A stretch of 64,000 bases of DNA, taken from the NCBI RefSeq assembly GCF_036898465.1, contig NZ_JARUMJ010000001.1, positions 1-64,000 on the forward strand, given 5' to 3'. A model generated the notes under the pieces. The model did not search any database, was not told the origin of the DNA, and saw only the letters and a list, made by a program, of their open reading frames with translations. Positions 1-8,534 of this stretch are shown one piece after another (position 1 is the first letter of the stretch; each line of letters opens with the position of its first letter). The translations under genes and the position numbers were made by a program. The DNA comes from Streptomyces sp. B21-105. Lineage in GTDB: Bacteria > Actinomycetota > Actinomycetes > Streptomycetales > Streptomycetaceae.

Positions 1-2072
1 TGAACGAGGAGCCGCACCTGCCGCCACCGGCGGAGCGTGCCCGGCTGCGTGAGGCCGCCGGCATCACGCAGGCCCGCCTGGCGGCCGCGTTGAAGACCAC
101 GACCCAGTCGGTGAAGAACTGGGAGAACGGCCGCAGCGAGCCGAAGTCGCCGCGCCTGGACGCCTACCAGCGGCTGCTGAACGGGTGGGCGGCGAAGTAC
201 CCCGCCCCCGGCACAGCTCCGACAGTTCCGGTTGCCGCGACCGTGCCTGCGGCGTCTGCCGAACCGGGTGCGTCCAGGGCGGAGACGGCAGATGCCGCGG
301 CCCCTCAGGCTTCCGCCGTTCCGGCTGCGGCGCTGGCACGCCCTGCCGTCCGGCCTGCTGCGCCGTCGCGGCGTCCGGCCACGAAGAGGGCGGCGCAGCC
401 GGCAGCCGACCCGCGCTTCCCGCACGGCCCGCTCGCGGTCCTGGACGGTGACGGCTGCGCGTACGGCACGGGCGGGATCGTGCTGGACTGCCCGGCGACC
501 ACCGTTCCGGAGTTGGTGGAGTGGACGCTGCGCGAGTCCGGCCTCGGCGCGCCGAAGCTCAACCGCTACGGCAAGGACTCCGACCCGCTGATCGTCCTCA
601 CCGCCGCAGCCGCCGTGAAACTCGGACTGCCCGAGCGCCTGGAAGGCCACGAACAGCGCCGCTCCCTGCGCCTGCCCGAGGACCACCCGGTGGTCAAACA
701 GGTGGCGAAGGCGAAGTGGCGGCTCACTCAGCGCGGGTTCGGGCCGTGGGCAAGGATCTACCGCAAGGCACAGGGACGCGACCGGCAGTGCGTGCAGCTC
801 GCGATCCTGTCCTGGGACGCCCTCGACGAGCGGTCCTGGCCCGGGGTGGCGGAGATGGAGCCGGCCGACGTCGCCCGCGTCCTCGGCGTGTACGCGACCC
901 GGGTCATCACCCCGCGCGGCTCCACAGCCGTATCGGGCCTTGAGCTGATGACGGCGCTGCGCCCGCCCACCCGCGCGGTGCGCGACGAGGCGAGCGGGAA
1001 CTGGGTGCCCGGCCACAACCCCGGCAGCCTTGGCACCGAGCCGATGGCCCCCGCGCCGCCGGAGGCCACCCCCGAACACCCGGTCGTCGTGGACAGCGGC
1101 TGGAGCGGCGGGTTCTTGAACGAGGAGGCGTACCAGTGGGTGCGGCCGGTGGACCTGCTCAGCGATGAAGAGTGCACACTTCCGTACGCGGTCGGCCTGG
1201 ACCTGAACACCGCCTTCCTCGCCGCCGCGGCCCGCCTGGTCGTCGGCCTGTCCGGCCCCGACCACTTCCACGCCCCAACGTTCAACCCGAAGATCCCCGG
1301 GAGCTGGCTGGTCGACCTGTCCCACGTCGAGGTGGACCCGCGCCTGCCCTCACCGTTCACACCGACCGGGGAGCGGCCGACGGGACCTGCCTGGTATCAG
1401 ACGCACACCGTCGCCTACGCCCAGGAACTCGGCCACAACGTCGCCCCGCTCGAGGCGTACCTGCGCCGCGAGACCGGCGCCTACCTGGACCCGTGGCACG
1501 ACCGCCTCAAGGAGGCGTACATCGACACCCTCACCGACCTCGGCGTCACCAAGGAACTCACGGACGTTCAGTTCCTGGCGGCGATGGAGCGGCACAAAGA
1601 CGCCGACCCGGCCATGGCGGCTGTCCTGGCGGCTATCAAGGCCACCGTCAAGGGCGGCATCGGCAAGCTCCGCGAACGCCCCCAGGGCAGGAAATACAAG
1701 GAGGGCGAACGGTGGCCGGCCCTCCAACGCCCCACCTGGCGGCCCGACATCCGCGCCGCCGTCATCTCCAAGGCCCGCGTCAACATGCACCGCAAGATGC
1801 GCAACATGGCCACGATGACGGGCCTGTACCCGCTCGCCGTGCTCTCCGACTGCGTCGTCTACCCCAGCCCCGGGGACAGCCCGCTGGACTTCCTGCCCTA
1901 CGCCGCCTCCGGCAAGCCCCAGCCCGGCGGCTTCCGCCTCGGACCCACCCCCGGCCTAGCGAAGCTGGAGGGCGTCCAGTCGATGCTCTGGGCGGTCGAC
2001 CTCATGGAACAGGGCCACAACCCCGCCCGCCACATCAAAGGCGGCGACGCCGTCCTCGACGAAGGAGAGTAG
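1..2072 (+). CDS. tap: Telomere-associated protein Tap (5' end outside window)
   Basis: Tap binds the 3' overhang of Streptomyces telomeres and recruits the terminal protein Tpg for end patching. The reading frame is open from the window's first bases, so the start codon lies upstream and 690 codons are visible. A helix-turn-helix lies at visible residues 20-46 (ITQARLAAALKTTTQSVKNW), followed by an Ala/Pro-rich linker and a long conserved C-terminal half with the blocks GLDLNTAFLAAAARLVVGLS, FNPKIPGSWLVDLSH, ATVKGGIGKLRERPQG and AVLSDCVVYPSPGDSPLDFL. I recognise these as Tap family sequence. Known Tap proteins are about 740 residues, so only a few dozen residues are missing. The gene is followed by tpg on the same strand, the canonical pair. 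No internal frameshift is seen. Confidence 0.93.
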   Translation, partial: NEEPHLPPPAERARLREAAGITQARLAAALKTTTQSVKNWENGRSEPKSPRLDAYQRLLNGWAAKYPAPGTAPTVPVAATVPAASAEPGASRAETADAAAPQASAVPAAALARPAVRPAAPSRRPATKRAAQPAADPRFPHGPLAVLDGDGCAYGTGGIVLDCPATTVPELVEWTLRESGLGAPKLNRYGKDSDPLIVLTAAAAVKLGLPERLEGHEQRRSLRLPEDHPVVKQVAKAKWRLTQRGFGPWARIYRKAQGRDRQCVQLAILSWDALDERSWPGVAEMEPADVARVLGVYATRVITPRGSTAVSGLELMTALRPPTRAVRDEASGNWVPGHNPGSLGTEPMAPAPPEATPEHPVVVDSGWSGGFLNEEAYQWVRPVDLLSDEECTLPYAVGLDLNTAFLAAAARLVVGLSGPDHFHAPTFNPKIPGSWLVDLSHVEVDPRLPSPFTPTGERPTGPAWYQTHTVAYAQELGHNVAPLEAYLRRETGAYLDPWHDRLKEAYIDTLTDLGVTKELTDVQFLAAMERHKDADPAMAAVLAAIKATVKGGIGKLRERPQGRKYKEGERWPALQRPTWRPDIRAAVISKARVNMHRKMRNMATMTGLYPLAVLSDCVVYPSPGDSPLDFLPYAASGKPQPGGFRLGPTPGLAKLEGVQSMLWAVDLMEQGHNPARHIKGGDAVLDEGE

Positions 2073-2076
2073 GCCA

Positions 2077-2160
2077 GTGCCCGACACCGGATGGACGCAC
2101 ACGACGCGGACCCCGTCGGCCGACACCGGCGGCCAGGACCCCACCGTCGAGAAAGGCTGA
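2077..2160 (+). CDS. Possible 27-codon ORF between tap and tpg
   Basis: A GTG start preceded by GGAGAG opens a 27-residue frame (begins MPDTGWTHTTRTPSADTGGQ) that ends four bases before the tpg start codon. The tap stop lies only four bases upstream. If translated it would couple tap and tpg translation. I recognise no homologue, and the frame could simply be chance in GC-rich DNA. Confidence 0.3.
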   Translation: MPDTGWTHTTRTPSADTGGQDPTVEKG

Positions 2161-2163
2161 GCC

Positions 2164-2721
2164 GTGGCAGAAATCGAGGACGCCATCGAGCGGGCCGACA
2201 GGGAAGCGTTCACCCGCCAGCCCCCCAAGACCCTCAAAGGGCAGATCGGCTACCTGATCAAGCAGCTCAAGACGACCCGCGCTGTCGCCGAGGAGATCGG
2301 GGTCAGCCAGCGGTCGGTCGAGCGCTACCGCAAGGGCGAACGCAAACACCCGCCACAGGCGATCACGGACCGCATCGACGCCGCCGTACGGACCCGCTGG
2401 CAGCCCCAGGTCCGCAAACGCCGACAGAAACAGGCCGCCACCACCACGGGCATCACCGTAGAGACAAGGGCCCGCTTCGGATACACCGCACCCATCGGCA
2501 CCACCGACGACGGAAGATTCCGACGGCTTACCGTCCACCTCCCCCCGACCTACGCACAGCGCTTGTTCAACGCCCGCGACGCCGGAGCCAGCGACCAGCA
2601 GATGCGCCAGATCATCGCCGAAGGATTCAAAGACATCTACTTCCAAGACGGCGGAGCCCGCGCCATGGGCCTCTCCGACGTCACCCTCAACGACATCGAC
2701 TACCTCGACCTCGACTACTAA
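2164..2721 (+). CDS. tpg: Terminal protein Tpg of linear Streptomyces replicon
   Basis: Tpg is covalently attached to the 5' ends of Streptomyces linear chromosomes and plasmids and primes end patching during replication. The 185-residue product matches the usual 184-185 residues. Residues 1-25 contain the family-typical AFTRQPPKTLKGQIGYLIKQ. A helix-turn-helix follows (AEEIGVSQRSVERYRKGERK, about 42-61), then a basic stretch and the core TRARFGYTAPIGTTDDGRFR. The C-terminus is acidic (DIDYLDLDY). The GTG start is preceded by AAAGG. It sits 91 bases after tap, the classic tap-tpg order. An intact pair suggests that this end encodes a functional archetypal telomere-maintenance system. The last ten codons recur at 31119-31148. 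Confidence 0.93.
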   Translation: MAEIEDAIERADREAFTRQPPKTLKGQIGYLIKQLKTTRAVAEEIGVSQRSVERYRKGERKHPPQAITDRIDAAVRTRWQPQVRKRRQKQAATTTGITVETRARFGYTAPIGTTDDGRFRRLTVHLPPTYAQRLFNARDAGASDQQMRQIIAEGFKDIYFQDGGARAMGLSDVTLNDIDYLDLDY

Positions 2722-2788
2722 CCTCCAGACCCGCCGGGAGCCGGGAGTGTTCAATGATCGGCGGATCCGATGATCAAGGAGACGCCTG

Positions 2789-3380
2789 ATGAGCGACACC
2801 ACCATCGAGCAGATAGCGCGCGCGGATGTCGAGCCGGTGGCTGCGCCGGTGCTGGCGAGTGACGAGCAGTTGGTCGCGATGCTGGTGGACCGGGCCCGCA
2901 GCGAGGGTCTGCAGCTGACCGGGGAGGGCGGGCTGCTGCAGCAGTTGACCAAGCGGGTGCTGGAGTCCGCCCTGGAGGGCGAGATTACGGATCACCTCGG
3001 ATACGAGAAGCACGACGCCGAGGGCCGGGCAGCGGCAACTCCCGCAATGGCACCAGGGCGAAGACCGTGCTGACCGATGTCGGCCCGGTAAAGGTCAATG
3101 TACCCCGGGACGTGGCGGGCACGTTCGAGCCGGCCATCGTCAAAAAGCGCCAGCGCAGGCTGTCCGGCGTGGACGAGGTGGTGCTGTCGTTGTCCGCGAA
3201 GGGGCTCACCCACGGAGAGATCTCCGCGCACCTGGCTGAGGTCTACGGGGCGAGCGTGTCCAAGGCCACCATCTCCACGATCACCGACAAGGTGATGGAC
3301 GGCATGGCGGAATGGTCCAACCGCCCGCTGGACAGCGTCTACCCGGTCCTCTTCGTCGACGCCATCAACGTCAAGATCAG
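2789..3380 (+). pseudogene. IS256-family (mutator-type) transposase, frameshifted and truncated
   Basis: The first frame (2789 to about 3045) reads MSDTTIEQIARADVEPVAAP, then GLLQQLTKRVLESALEGEIT and DHLGYEKHDAEGR, the usual N-terminus of Streptomyces IS256-type transposases. A frameshift near 3035-3070 moves the reading to a frame with VGPVKVNVPRDVAGTFEPAI, VVLSLSAKGLTHGEISAHLA and ending VDAINVKIR at about 3380. The C-terminal half, with the rest of the DDE site, is absent. It is cut exactly where an ISL3-type end begins. The gene is dead and its missing half is not elsewhere in the window. Confidence 0.85.
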
Positions 3381-4424
3381 GGTTCTGTCGACGATCTTGT
3401 GATCCGGACCGTGCTGCTCATCGTGTGAGCAGGACGCGTTTGCGAAGGAGATCGAGGCTGGCCCGGCCGAACATCTGGCGCTTCAGCATCTTCAGCCGGT
3501 TGATGTTGCCCTCGACAGCGCCGGAGCTGTGGGGCAGGGACAGCCCGTTGCGGACAGCGTCGAAGTCGCGGCGGAGGTTGTGGGCGAAGCCTGCGAGTGG
3601 AGCCAGGTTGTCCTGTTCGACAGTGGCGATCCAGTCCTCGAGGCGGTCGCCGTGGCGTCCGGTCATCATCGCGGCGAACTTTCTGACGTGACCGGTGAGC
3701 CGGTCCAGCTCGGGATCGCGCTCACGCAGGCGGTGCAGCTCGTCGGCATCCCTGCCCCGCAGGTGTTCGGGGTGGGTCATGATCCAGGAAGTGACCTCGC
3801 GGACCGACGGGGGCTTGGGGCCCACGGCAGGTGCGTGTCCGCGCCCGGTGCGGTAGCGCCGCAGGTGTCGTTGGACGGCCAACTCCCCACCCGGGTAGCC
3901 AAGTTGTTGTATCTCGCGGTAGAGCTGTGCGGCGTTTCTGACGCCTTCGTTCCAACGCCGGTGCAGGTAGCCGACGTACGGGTCCACGATGTGCGCCCGC
4001 TGCAGGCTCTTGGCAACGACATCGTCCGCGGAGCGGGCACCCACCAGCTTGCGGACAGTGGCCTGGTGCAGCTCGAGTTTCCGGCCGATCGCCGCCTTCG
4101 ACATCCCCTGTTCCCACAGTTCGTGGGCGGCAGCATGCTGCTCACGCAGCCGGGTCACGATCTTCAGCTCTTTTGGTGGCTGGACCACCTCGGGCTTTGC
4201 CTCCAGGTGGTCGGGGTTGCCTTCCCGGCCGGGAGGCGGTTCAGCCAGGCGGGAGCGATAGGCGTTGACTGTCTTCTCGACCGCCTGGCCGAGGTTGGCC
4301 CACAGGTGGTAGCGGTCAGCGACCTGCTCGGCCTGCGGTGCCCCGGCCCGTGCTCCCTCGCCGTAACCGCTGGAACGGTCCCGGCAGATCACCTTCACCT
4401 CGGGGTGACGGGCCTTGACCCGGA
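3381..4424 (-). pseudogene. ISL3-family transposase, C-terminal part only
   Basis: On the minus strand, 3418-4398 encodes about 326 residues typical of ISL3 transposases: VICRDRSSGYGEGARAGAPQ and AEQVADRYHLWANLGQAVEK near the start, and the C-terminal SLPHSSGAVEGNINRLKMLK followed by RQMFGRASLDLLRKRVLL. Family members are about 500 residues or more, so the N-terminal zinc-finger/HTH part is missing. The plus-strand sequence from 3381 (GGTTCTGTCGACGATCTTGT) looks like the element's terminal inverted repeat and abuts the broken IS256 gene. The other end was replaced by the IS3 element at about 4425. Confidence 0.82.
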
Positions 4425-4438
4425 ATCTTGGACACGGG

Positions 4439-5338
4439 CTATGCGGCTTGGGCCAGGGTAGTTGATGTTGTGTCGAGTGCTGTCTCGTAGGCGATGGGAC
4501 TGCGTTGTCCGAGGCGGGAATGACGGCGTCGGGTGTTGTAGCGGTTGAGCCAGCGGAACGCGTCGAGACGGGCCTCGCGTTCGCTGGACCAGTGCTTTCG
4601 GCCCTGAAGCGTCTCGCGTTTGAACGTCGCGTTGAAGGACTCGGCGAGCGCGTTGTCCGCCGAGCTGCCGATCGCGCTCATGGACTGGCGGACGCCGGCC
4701 TGGCGGCAGGCGTCGGCGAAGGCCCGGCTGGTGTACTGGGCTCCGTGGTTGGTGTGCATGACCGCCCCGGAGAGGCTGCCGCGGGTCCGTTCGGCGGCGG
4801 ACAGGGCGTCGGTGACGAGGTCGGTGCGCATGTGGTCCGCGATCGCCCAGCCGGCCAGGCGGCGTGAGGCGAGGTCGATGACGGTGGCCAAATACAGGAA
4901 CTTCCCGCCGTCCAGCGGGAGATAGGTGATGTCACCGACGTACTTCGTGTTCGGCTCGCTTGCCGTGAAGTCGCGGCCGATGAGGTCCGGGGCCTTCGCC
5001 GCGGCCGGGTCCGCAACAGTGCTGCGGTGTCTGCGGCGCAAGCGCATGCCCGATAGACCGGCACCCCGCATCACCCGCGCGATCCGCTTGTGGTTGACGC
5101 GCTCGCCCGCCTCGCGGAGCTCGGCCGTGATTCTGGGGACGCCGTAGGCGCCGTCCGACTCGCGGTGCACGGCCCGTATCCGGGCGGCGAGGCGGGCGTC
5201 GGCCGCCTGCCGGGCGGCCCGGTCCGCGGCCGTCGCCCGCCAGTAGTAGAAGCTGGAGCGGGCGATGCCCAGGATGATGCACAGCCGCTTCACGCCGTAA
5301 CGGCGCTGATGGTCAGCGACGAACTGGAAGCGGTTCAC
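4439..5338 (-). CDS. IS3-family transposase OrfB (rve integrase core)
   Basis: A 299-residue IS3 OrfB. HTH_21 region about 40-100 (RIRAVHRESDGAYGVPRITA), then the rve core. Catalytic Asp in NTKYVGDITYLPLDGGKFLY, second Asp position in GAVMHTNHGAQYTSRAF (the usual HSDHG is HTNHG here, so the second catalytic Asp is replaced by Asn), and the Glu in SADNALAESFNATFKRE. The C-terminal RYNTRRRHSRLGQRSPIAYE is standard. The GTG start overlaps the end of orfA by four bases (GTGA), as expected for a programmed frameshift pair. With the Asp-to-Asn change and a broken orfA, transposition is doubtful. Confidence 0.85.
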   Translation of the reverse strand: MNRFQFVADHQRRYGVKRLCIILGIARSSFYYWRATAADRAARQAADARLAARIRAVHRESDGAYGVPRITAELREAGERVNHKRIARVMRGAGLSGMRLRRRHRSTVADPAAAKAPDLIGRDFTASEPNTKYVGDITYLPLDGGKFLYLATVIDLASRRLAGWAIADHMRTDLVTDALSAAERTRGSLSGAVMHTNHGAQYTSRAFADACRQAGVRQSMSAIGSSADNALAESFNATFKRETLQGRKHWSSEREARLDAFRWLNRYNTRRRHSRLGQRSPIAYETALDTTSTTLAQAA

Positions 5339-5635
5339 CAGCGCGTCTCCCCGGCGAAATACTTCGCCGCCTTCCGCAGGATCTCGCGCTCTTCCTCCAG
5401 CTCACGGACCTTCTTCCGCAGAGCGGCGTTCTCCGCCTCCAACAGCGTCGGCGGCTCGGTCGGCACCTCCGCCCGGCGCCCCCGGGGCCGGCTCGCACCG
5501 GCTGCCCGGACCCCGTTTGCGCAGGGTCTCGGGGTTGATCCCCAGATCGGCGGCGACCTGCCTGATCGTCGCCTCGGGCCGCGACTGGTACAGCGCGACC
5601 GCGTCCGCCTTGAACTGCGACGGATAGTTCTTCAT
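5335..5635 (-). pseudogene. IS3-family transposase OrfA, frameshifted
   Basis: It starts MKNYPSQFKADAVALYQSRP with the OrfA helix-turn-helix (ATIRQVAADLGINPETLRK). After LRK one extra base (AAACGGGG where family members read AACTGGG) shifts the frame. The original C-terminal leucine zipper (LEAENAALRKKVRELEEERE) can be read only in another frame, down to the stop at 5335. This gene normally supplies the DNA-binding half of the OrfAB fusion, so the copy is probably inactive. Confidence 0.78.
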
Positions 5636-5698
5636 GACCACGAGATGTCCGTTCTCAGATCCTCAGGATCAAGTGTCTCGTGTGTCCAGGATCAAGGG

Positions 5699-5833
5699 TC
5701 AAGGCCCGGCAATGCGGTCACCCGCCCGGCGTCGACCTCCGCCTTGGGAACGCTTCACCTCTGTAGGCGGCACAACGCGCCGGAACAGCACCCACAGCTC
5801 ATCCGGCACCAGCCGCTCAATCAAGTCAGCCAT
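5699..5833 (-). pseudogene. IS5-type transposase, N-terminal fragment
   Basis: Minus-strand reading gives 44 residues, beginning MADLIERLVPDELWVLFRRV and containing GGGRRRAGDR, the familiar N-terminus of Streptomyces IS5-family transposases. It ends at the junction with the IS3 element, so everything after residue 40 is missing. Too short to be functional. Confidence 0.7.
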
Positions 5834-5876
5834 GAACCGTAAACGACAAGCCGCCGCCATAAGAAACGATGTCTAA

Positions 5877-6741
5877 GACCGTGTCCTACGTGGTGAGGCG
5901 TCGTTGACCTCGGTATGGGGCGGGGTACGTGGAGTGGGATTGTTCCGGACGGGCTGTGGGAGATCGCGAAGCCGCTTATCCCGCCGTCGAGGGTGCGGCC
6001 GCAGGGCGGCGGAACGCAGGACACGCCTGATGAGACGCTGTTCGCGGCGATCATCTACGTGCTGGTCAGCGGATGTGCCTGGCGCCAACTACCGCCTTGC
6101 TTCGGCATATCGAAGTCGACCGCCCACCGCCGGTTCCTGATCTGGTCGAGAGCCGGCCTCTGGGGGCGGTTACACGAGGCCGTGCTGCACCGGCTCGACG
6201 ACGCCGGCCTTATCGACGTCACCCGCGTCCTCCTGGACACCGCTCACGTCCGGGCTAAAAAGGGGGCGAACACACAGGTCCGAGCCCCGTGGATCGGGGT
6301 AAGCCGGGTTCCAAGATGCACGTCCTGTCGGACGCGAACGGACTGCCCCTCCTCGTCGGCGTCTCGGCCGGCAACACCCACGACAGCGAAGGGCTGAAGC
6401 CCATGGTCGAGGGTCACCAAACGAGACACGACCCCCACCGCGGACGGTACTTCAAGCCCCAGCGCCTCCACGCGGACAAAGCCTACGACCGCGCCGACCT
6501 GCGGAAATGGTTACGTGGCAAACGCATCGGAGTACGGATCGCGCGCAAAGGCATCGAGTCCAGCGAACGATTGGGTCGCCGCCGCTGGGTCATCGAGCGG
6601 ACGATGTCCTGGCTGTCCGGCTACCGACGCCTGAGCCCTCGCTACGAGCGCGATCCCCGCAACTACCTGGCCTTTCTCGGACTGGCAGCCGCCCTGTGCT
6701 GCTACAAACGACTCGTCCGCCTCACCACGTAGGACACGGTC
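5877..6741 (+). mobile_element. IS5-family (IS427-like) insertion sequence with TAA target duplication
   Basis: The ends are perfect inverted repeats: GACCGTGTCCTACGTGGTGA at 5877 and its complement ending at 6741. Directly repeated TAA flanks it at 5874-5876 and 6742-6744, a typical 3-bp duplication. The 865-bp unit contains one transposase split by a frameshift. It has inserted at the TAA that also borders the next element to the right (6745-8583). Confidence 0.88.
5915..6732 (+). CDS. IS5-family (IS427-like) transposase, programmed -1 frameshift
   Basis: The first frame, from about 5915, has the DUF4096-type N-terminus (GIVPDGLWEIAKPLIPPSRV and TLFAAIIYVLVSGCAWRQLP) and the first catalytic Asp (VLLDTAHVRAKK). 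At 6257 the heptamer TAAAAAG followed by GGGG allows a -1 slip, which restores KKGGEHTGPSPVDRGKPGSK and the rest of the DDE domain (MHVLSDANGLPLLVGVSAGN, LHADKAYDRADLRKW, RRRWVIERTMSWLSGYRR). The fusion is about 272 residues, normal for the group. Frameshifting at this position is known in IS5/IS427 elements, so the gene may be functional. Confidence 0.82.
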
Positions 6742-6807
6742 TAAGAACTCCTAACGAAATGAGTAGCGGTGCTCGAGGCTTGGCGGAACCCGAGCAGCGC
6801 CACCCCC

Positions 6808-6833
6808 CATGTGCAACCAATCAGTTGCGCATG
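6808..6833. promoter_or_regulatory. Candidate ArsR operator upstream of the SRPBCC gene
   Basis: Arms CATGTGCAAC and GTTGCGCATG form a 10-bp inverted repeat with one mismatch around the spacer CAATCA. A related half site (ATGTGCAAC) recurs about 15 bases downstream. The position, 54 bases before the SRPBCC start, fits autoregulation by the ArsR protein of the same operon. This is inferred from symmetry only. Confidence 0.55.
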
Positions 6834-6886
6834 GGTTTCCAGATGTGCAACATTTGGGTAGCGCATCCGGATGAGATGAGGTTGCA

Positions 6887-7345
6887 ATGATCCCCAACAC
6901 GATCGAACGCGCCATCCTGATCAACGCCTCCAGGGAACGGGTCTGGTCCGTGCTGAGTGAGCCCGCTTTCCTCGGCCGCTGGTTCGGCAATGGAGAGCCG
7001 GTCAAGATCGACCTGCACCCCGGCGGTCTGCTGGTCTTCGACCACGGCATCCACGGCGTCATTCCCGCCCGTATCCAGACGGTCGAGCCGCCGCGCGTCC
7101 TGTCCTGGCGGTGGTCCCAAGGCGCCGCAGGCGAGGAGCCGGACGACTCCAACGCCACTCTCGTCGAGTTCACCCTGACCGAAGACGGCTCCACCGGAGG
7201 CACCCGGCTGACCATGGTCGAGAGCGGCTTCGCGCACCTCGGGCTGCCCACCGACGAGGCCACCGACCGGCATCGCGCCAACAGCCAGAACTGGCCCGGC
7301 AAGCTCGACCAACTGCGCGCGGCCTGCGAACAGACCACGGCATGA
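6887..7345 (+). CDS. SRPBCC / AHSA1-type domain protein
   Basis: A 152-residue single-domain protein of the START-like SRPBCC superfamily: ERAILINASRERVWSVLSEP and FLGRWFGNGEPVKIDLHPGG at the start, VEPPRVLSWRWSQG in the middle, and GGTRLTMVESGF before the long C-terminal helix (DRHRANSQNWPGKLDQLRAA). Such proteins have a deep hydrophobic pocket for a small ligand. Their stop codon often overlaps an ArsR gene, as here (ATGA). The pair may sense or handle a toxic hydrophobic compound, but the ligand cannot be read from sequence. It lies inside the IS5-like unit. Confidence 0.85.
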   Translation: MIPNTIERAILINASRERVWSVLSEPAFLGRWFGNGEPVKIDLHPGGLLVFDHGIHGVIPARIQTVEPPRVLSWRWSQGAAGEEPDDSNATLVEFTLTEDGSTGGTRLTMVESGFAHLGLPTDEATDRHRANSQNWPGKLDQLRAACEQTTA

Positions 7346-7686
7346 CCCGCACCACCGAGGGCGAACGGGCCCCCGAAGACGTCCTGGTGGCCCTGACCGA
7401 CCCGATCCGCCGAGAGATCCTGGCCGTCCTTGCCCGCGAAGGCGGCGCGACCTCGACGTCCCTCGCAGCAAGCCTCCCTGTCACCCGCCAGGCGGTGGCC
7501 AAGCATCTGGCCGTCCTCGACCGCGCCGGACTGGTGCGAGCCCACCGAGCCGGACGTGAGGTCCGCTACGAAGCCGACCTGCAACCACTGAGGCGGACGA
7601 CGCGATGGATGGACACCCTCGCCACCCAGTGGGAACACCGCCTCAACGTGATCAAGGATCTGGCGGAGGGGGTCACTGGCCCCTGA
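7342..7686 (+). CDS. ArsR-family winged-helix repressor
   Basis: 114 residues, starting at the ATG that overlaps the SRPBCC stop codon. The HTH_5/HTH_20 fold is clear: VALTDPIRREILAVLAREGG, recognition helix SLPVTRQAVAKHLAVLDRAG and beta-wing LVRAHRAGREVRYEADLQPL. No metal-binding ELCVCD motif is present, so it is a non-metal ArsR of the kind that usually pairs with SRPBCC proteins. The overlap implies translational coupling. It probably represses its own operon through the palindrome at 6808-6833. Confidence 0.87.
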   Translation: MTRTTEGERAPEDVLVALTDPIRREILAVLAREGGATSTSLAASLPVTRQAVAKHLAVLDRAGLVRAHRAGREVRYEADLQPLRRTTRWMDTLATQWEHRLNVIKDLAEGVTGP

Positions 7687-7696
7687 ACCTGCCGCC

Positions 7697-8534
7697 TCAA
7701 AGGCCCGTCGCAGTGCGGAGTCTTCTCCAGCAGATCAGTGCGCATCCCAGGGTGAGGAAGGCTTCGTGGATGTCGTCGCGGATCTCCCAACGGATCCGCA
7801 GGCGGCGGAACCAGTGCAGGTGGGCGAACGCGCGCTCGATGACCCAGCGTTGGGTGCCCAGGCCGGAGCCGTGCTCGGTGCCGCGGCGGGCGATCAGCGG
7901 CTTCACGCCGAGGTCCCAGACCAGGCGGCGGTACTTGTCGTGGTCGTAGCCGCGGTCGCCCAGCACTACATCCGGGCGGCGCCGGGGCCGGCCGCGCTTG
8001 CCCCGCACTGGCGGCACGGCTTGGAGGAGCGGGATCAGCTGGGTGACGTCGTTGCGGTTGCCGCCGGTCAGGGTGGCGGCGAGCGGGATGCCGGTGGCGT
8101 CGGTGATCAGGTGGTGTTTGCTGCCCGTCCTGCCCCGGTCGACGGGGCTTCGTCCCGTCTTGGACCCCCCTTTAATGCCCGGATGTGGGAGCCGTCGACG
8201 GCCGCCCGGGAGAAGTCCAGGGCGTTCGCGCCGCGCAGCTTGGCAAGGAGGACCTCGTGCAACCGGGGCCATACCCGGCCTCGGTCCACTCAGCCAGACG
8301 GCGCCAGCAGGTCATGCCCGAGCCGAAGCCGAGTTCCTGCGGCAGGTGTTCCCACGCGGTCCCCGTGTGCAGCACAAACAGGATGCCCTGGAACACCAGC
8401 CGATCTGGATGCCGCTTGCGCCCAGGATGCCGACTTCGGCGTTCCACCTTCGGCAACAGCGGCTCGATCACCGCCCACAGCTTGTCGTCGACCTCCCACG
8501 GCTTCGGCCGCGCCACCCCGCACCCCCAGATCAT
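7697..8534 (-). pseudogene. IS5-family transposase with an extra frameshift
   Basis: Read on the minus strand, the N-terminal frame (8534 to about 8275) has PWEVDDKLWAVIEPLLPKVE and GFGSGMTCWRRLAEWTEAG. A one-base deletion near 8272 (GGCCGGGTATGG) then breaks the frame. VWPRLHEVLLAKLRGANALD follows in a second frame. At GGTCC after AAAGGGG (about 8168) the element's normal programmed shift leads to SKTGRSPVDRGRTGSKHHLI and the DDE C-terminus (RYDHDKYRR-like block, QRWVIERAFAHLHWFRRLRI). The first shift is not programmed, so this copy is probably dead while its cargo genes remain intact. Confidence 0.8.

Larger units (their letters stand above)
4425..5692 (-). mobile_element. IS3-family insertion sequence (orfA/orfB) inside ISL3 remnant
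   Basis: The unit contains orfB (4439-5338) and a frameshifted orfA (5335-5635) on the minus strand. Its ends form an imperfect inverted repeat. The left end reads CTTGACCCGGAATCTTGGAC and the reverse complement of the right end reads CTTGACCCTTGATCCTGGAC. It separates the ISL3 remnant on the left from an IS5 N-terminal scrap on the right. These flanks are unrelated, so it probably marks a deletion junction rather than a clean insertion. Boundaries are approximate. Confidence 0.75.

Noticed and set aside
1172..2257. 361-codon frame overlapping tap
   Set aside because: Shadow of the tap reading frame; no start signal and Arg/Pro-rich.
2689..2790. Perfect similarity of the tpg tail to 31119 as a sign of a 28-kb insertion into one tpg
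   Set aside because: The sequences after the two stop codons differ, so these are two separate tpg genes rather than one gene split by an insertion.
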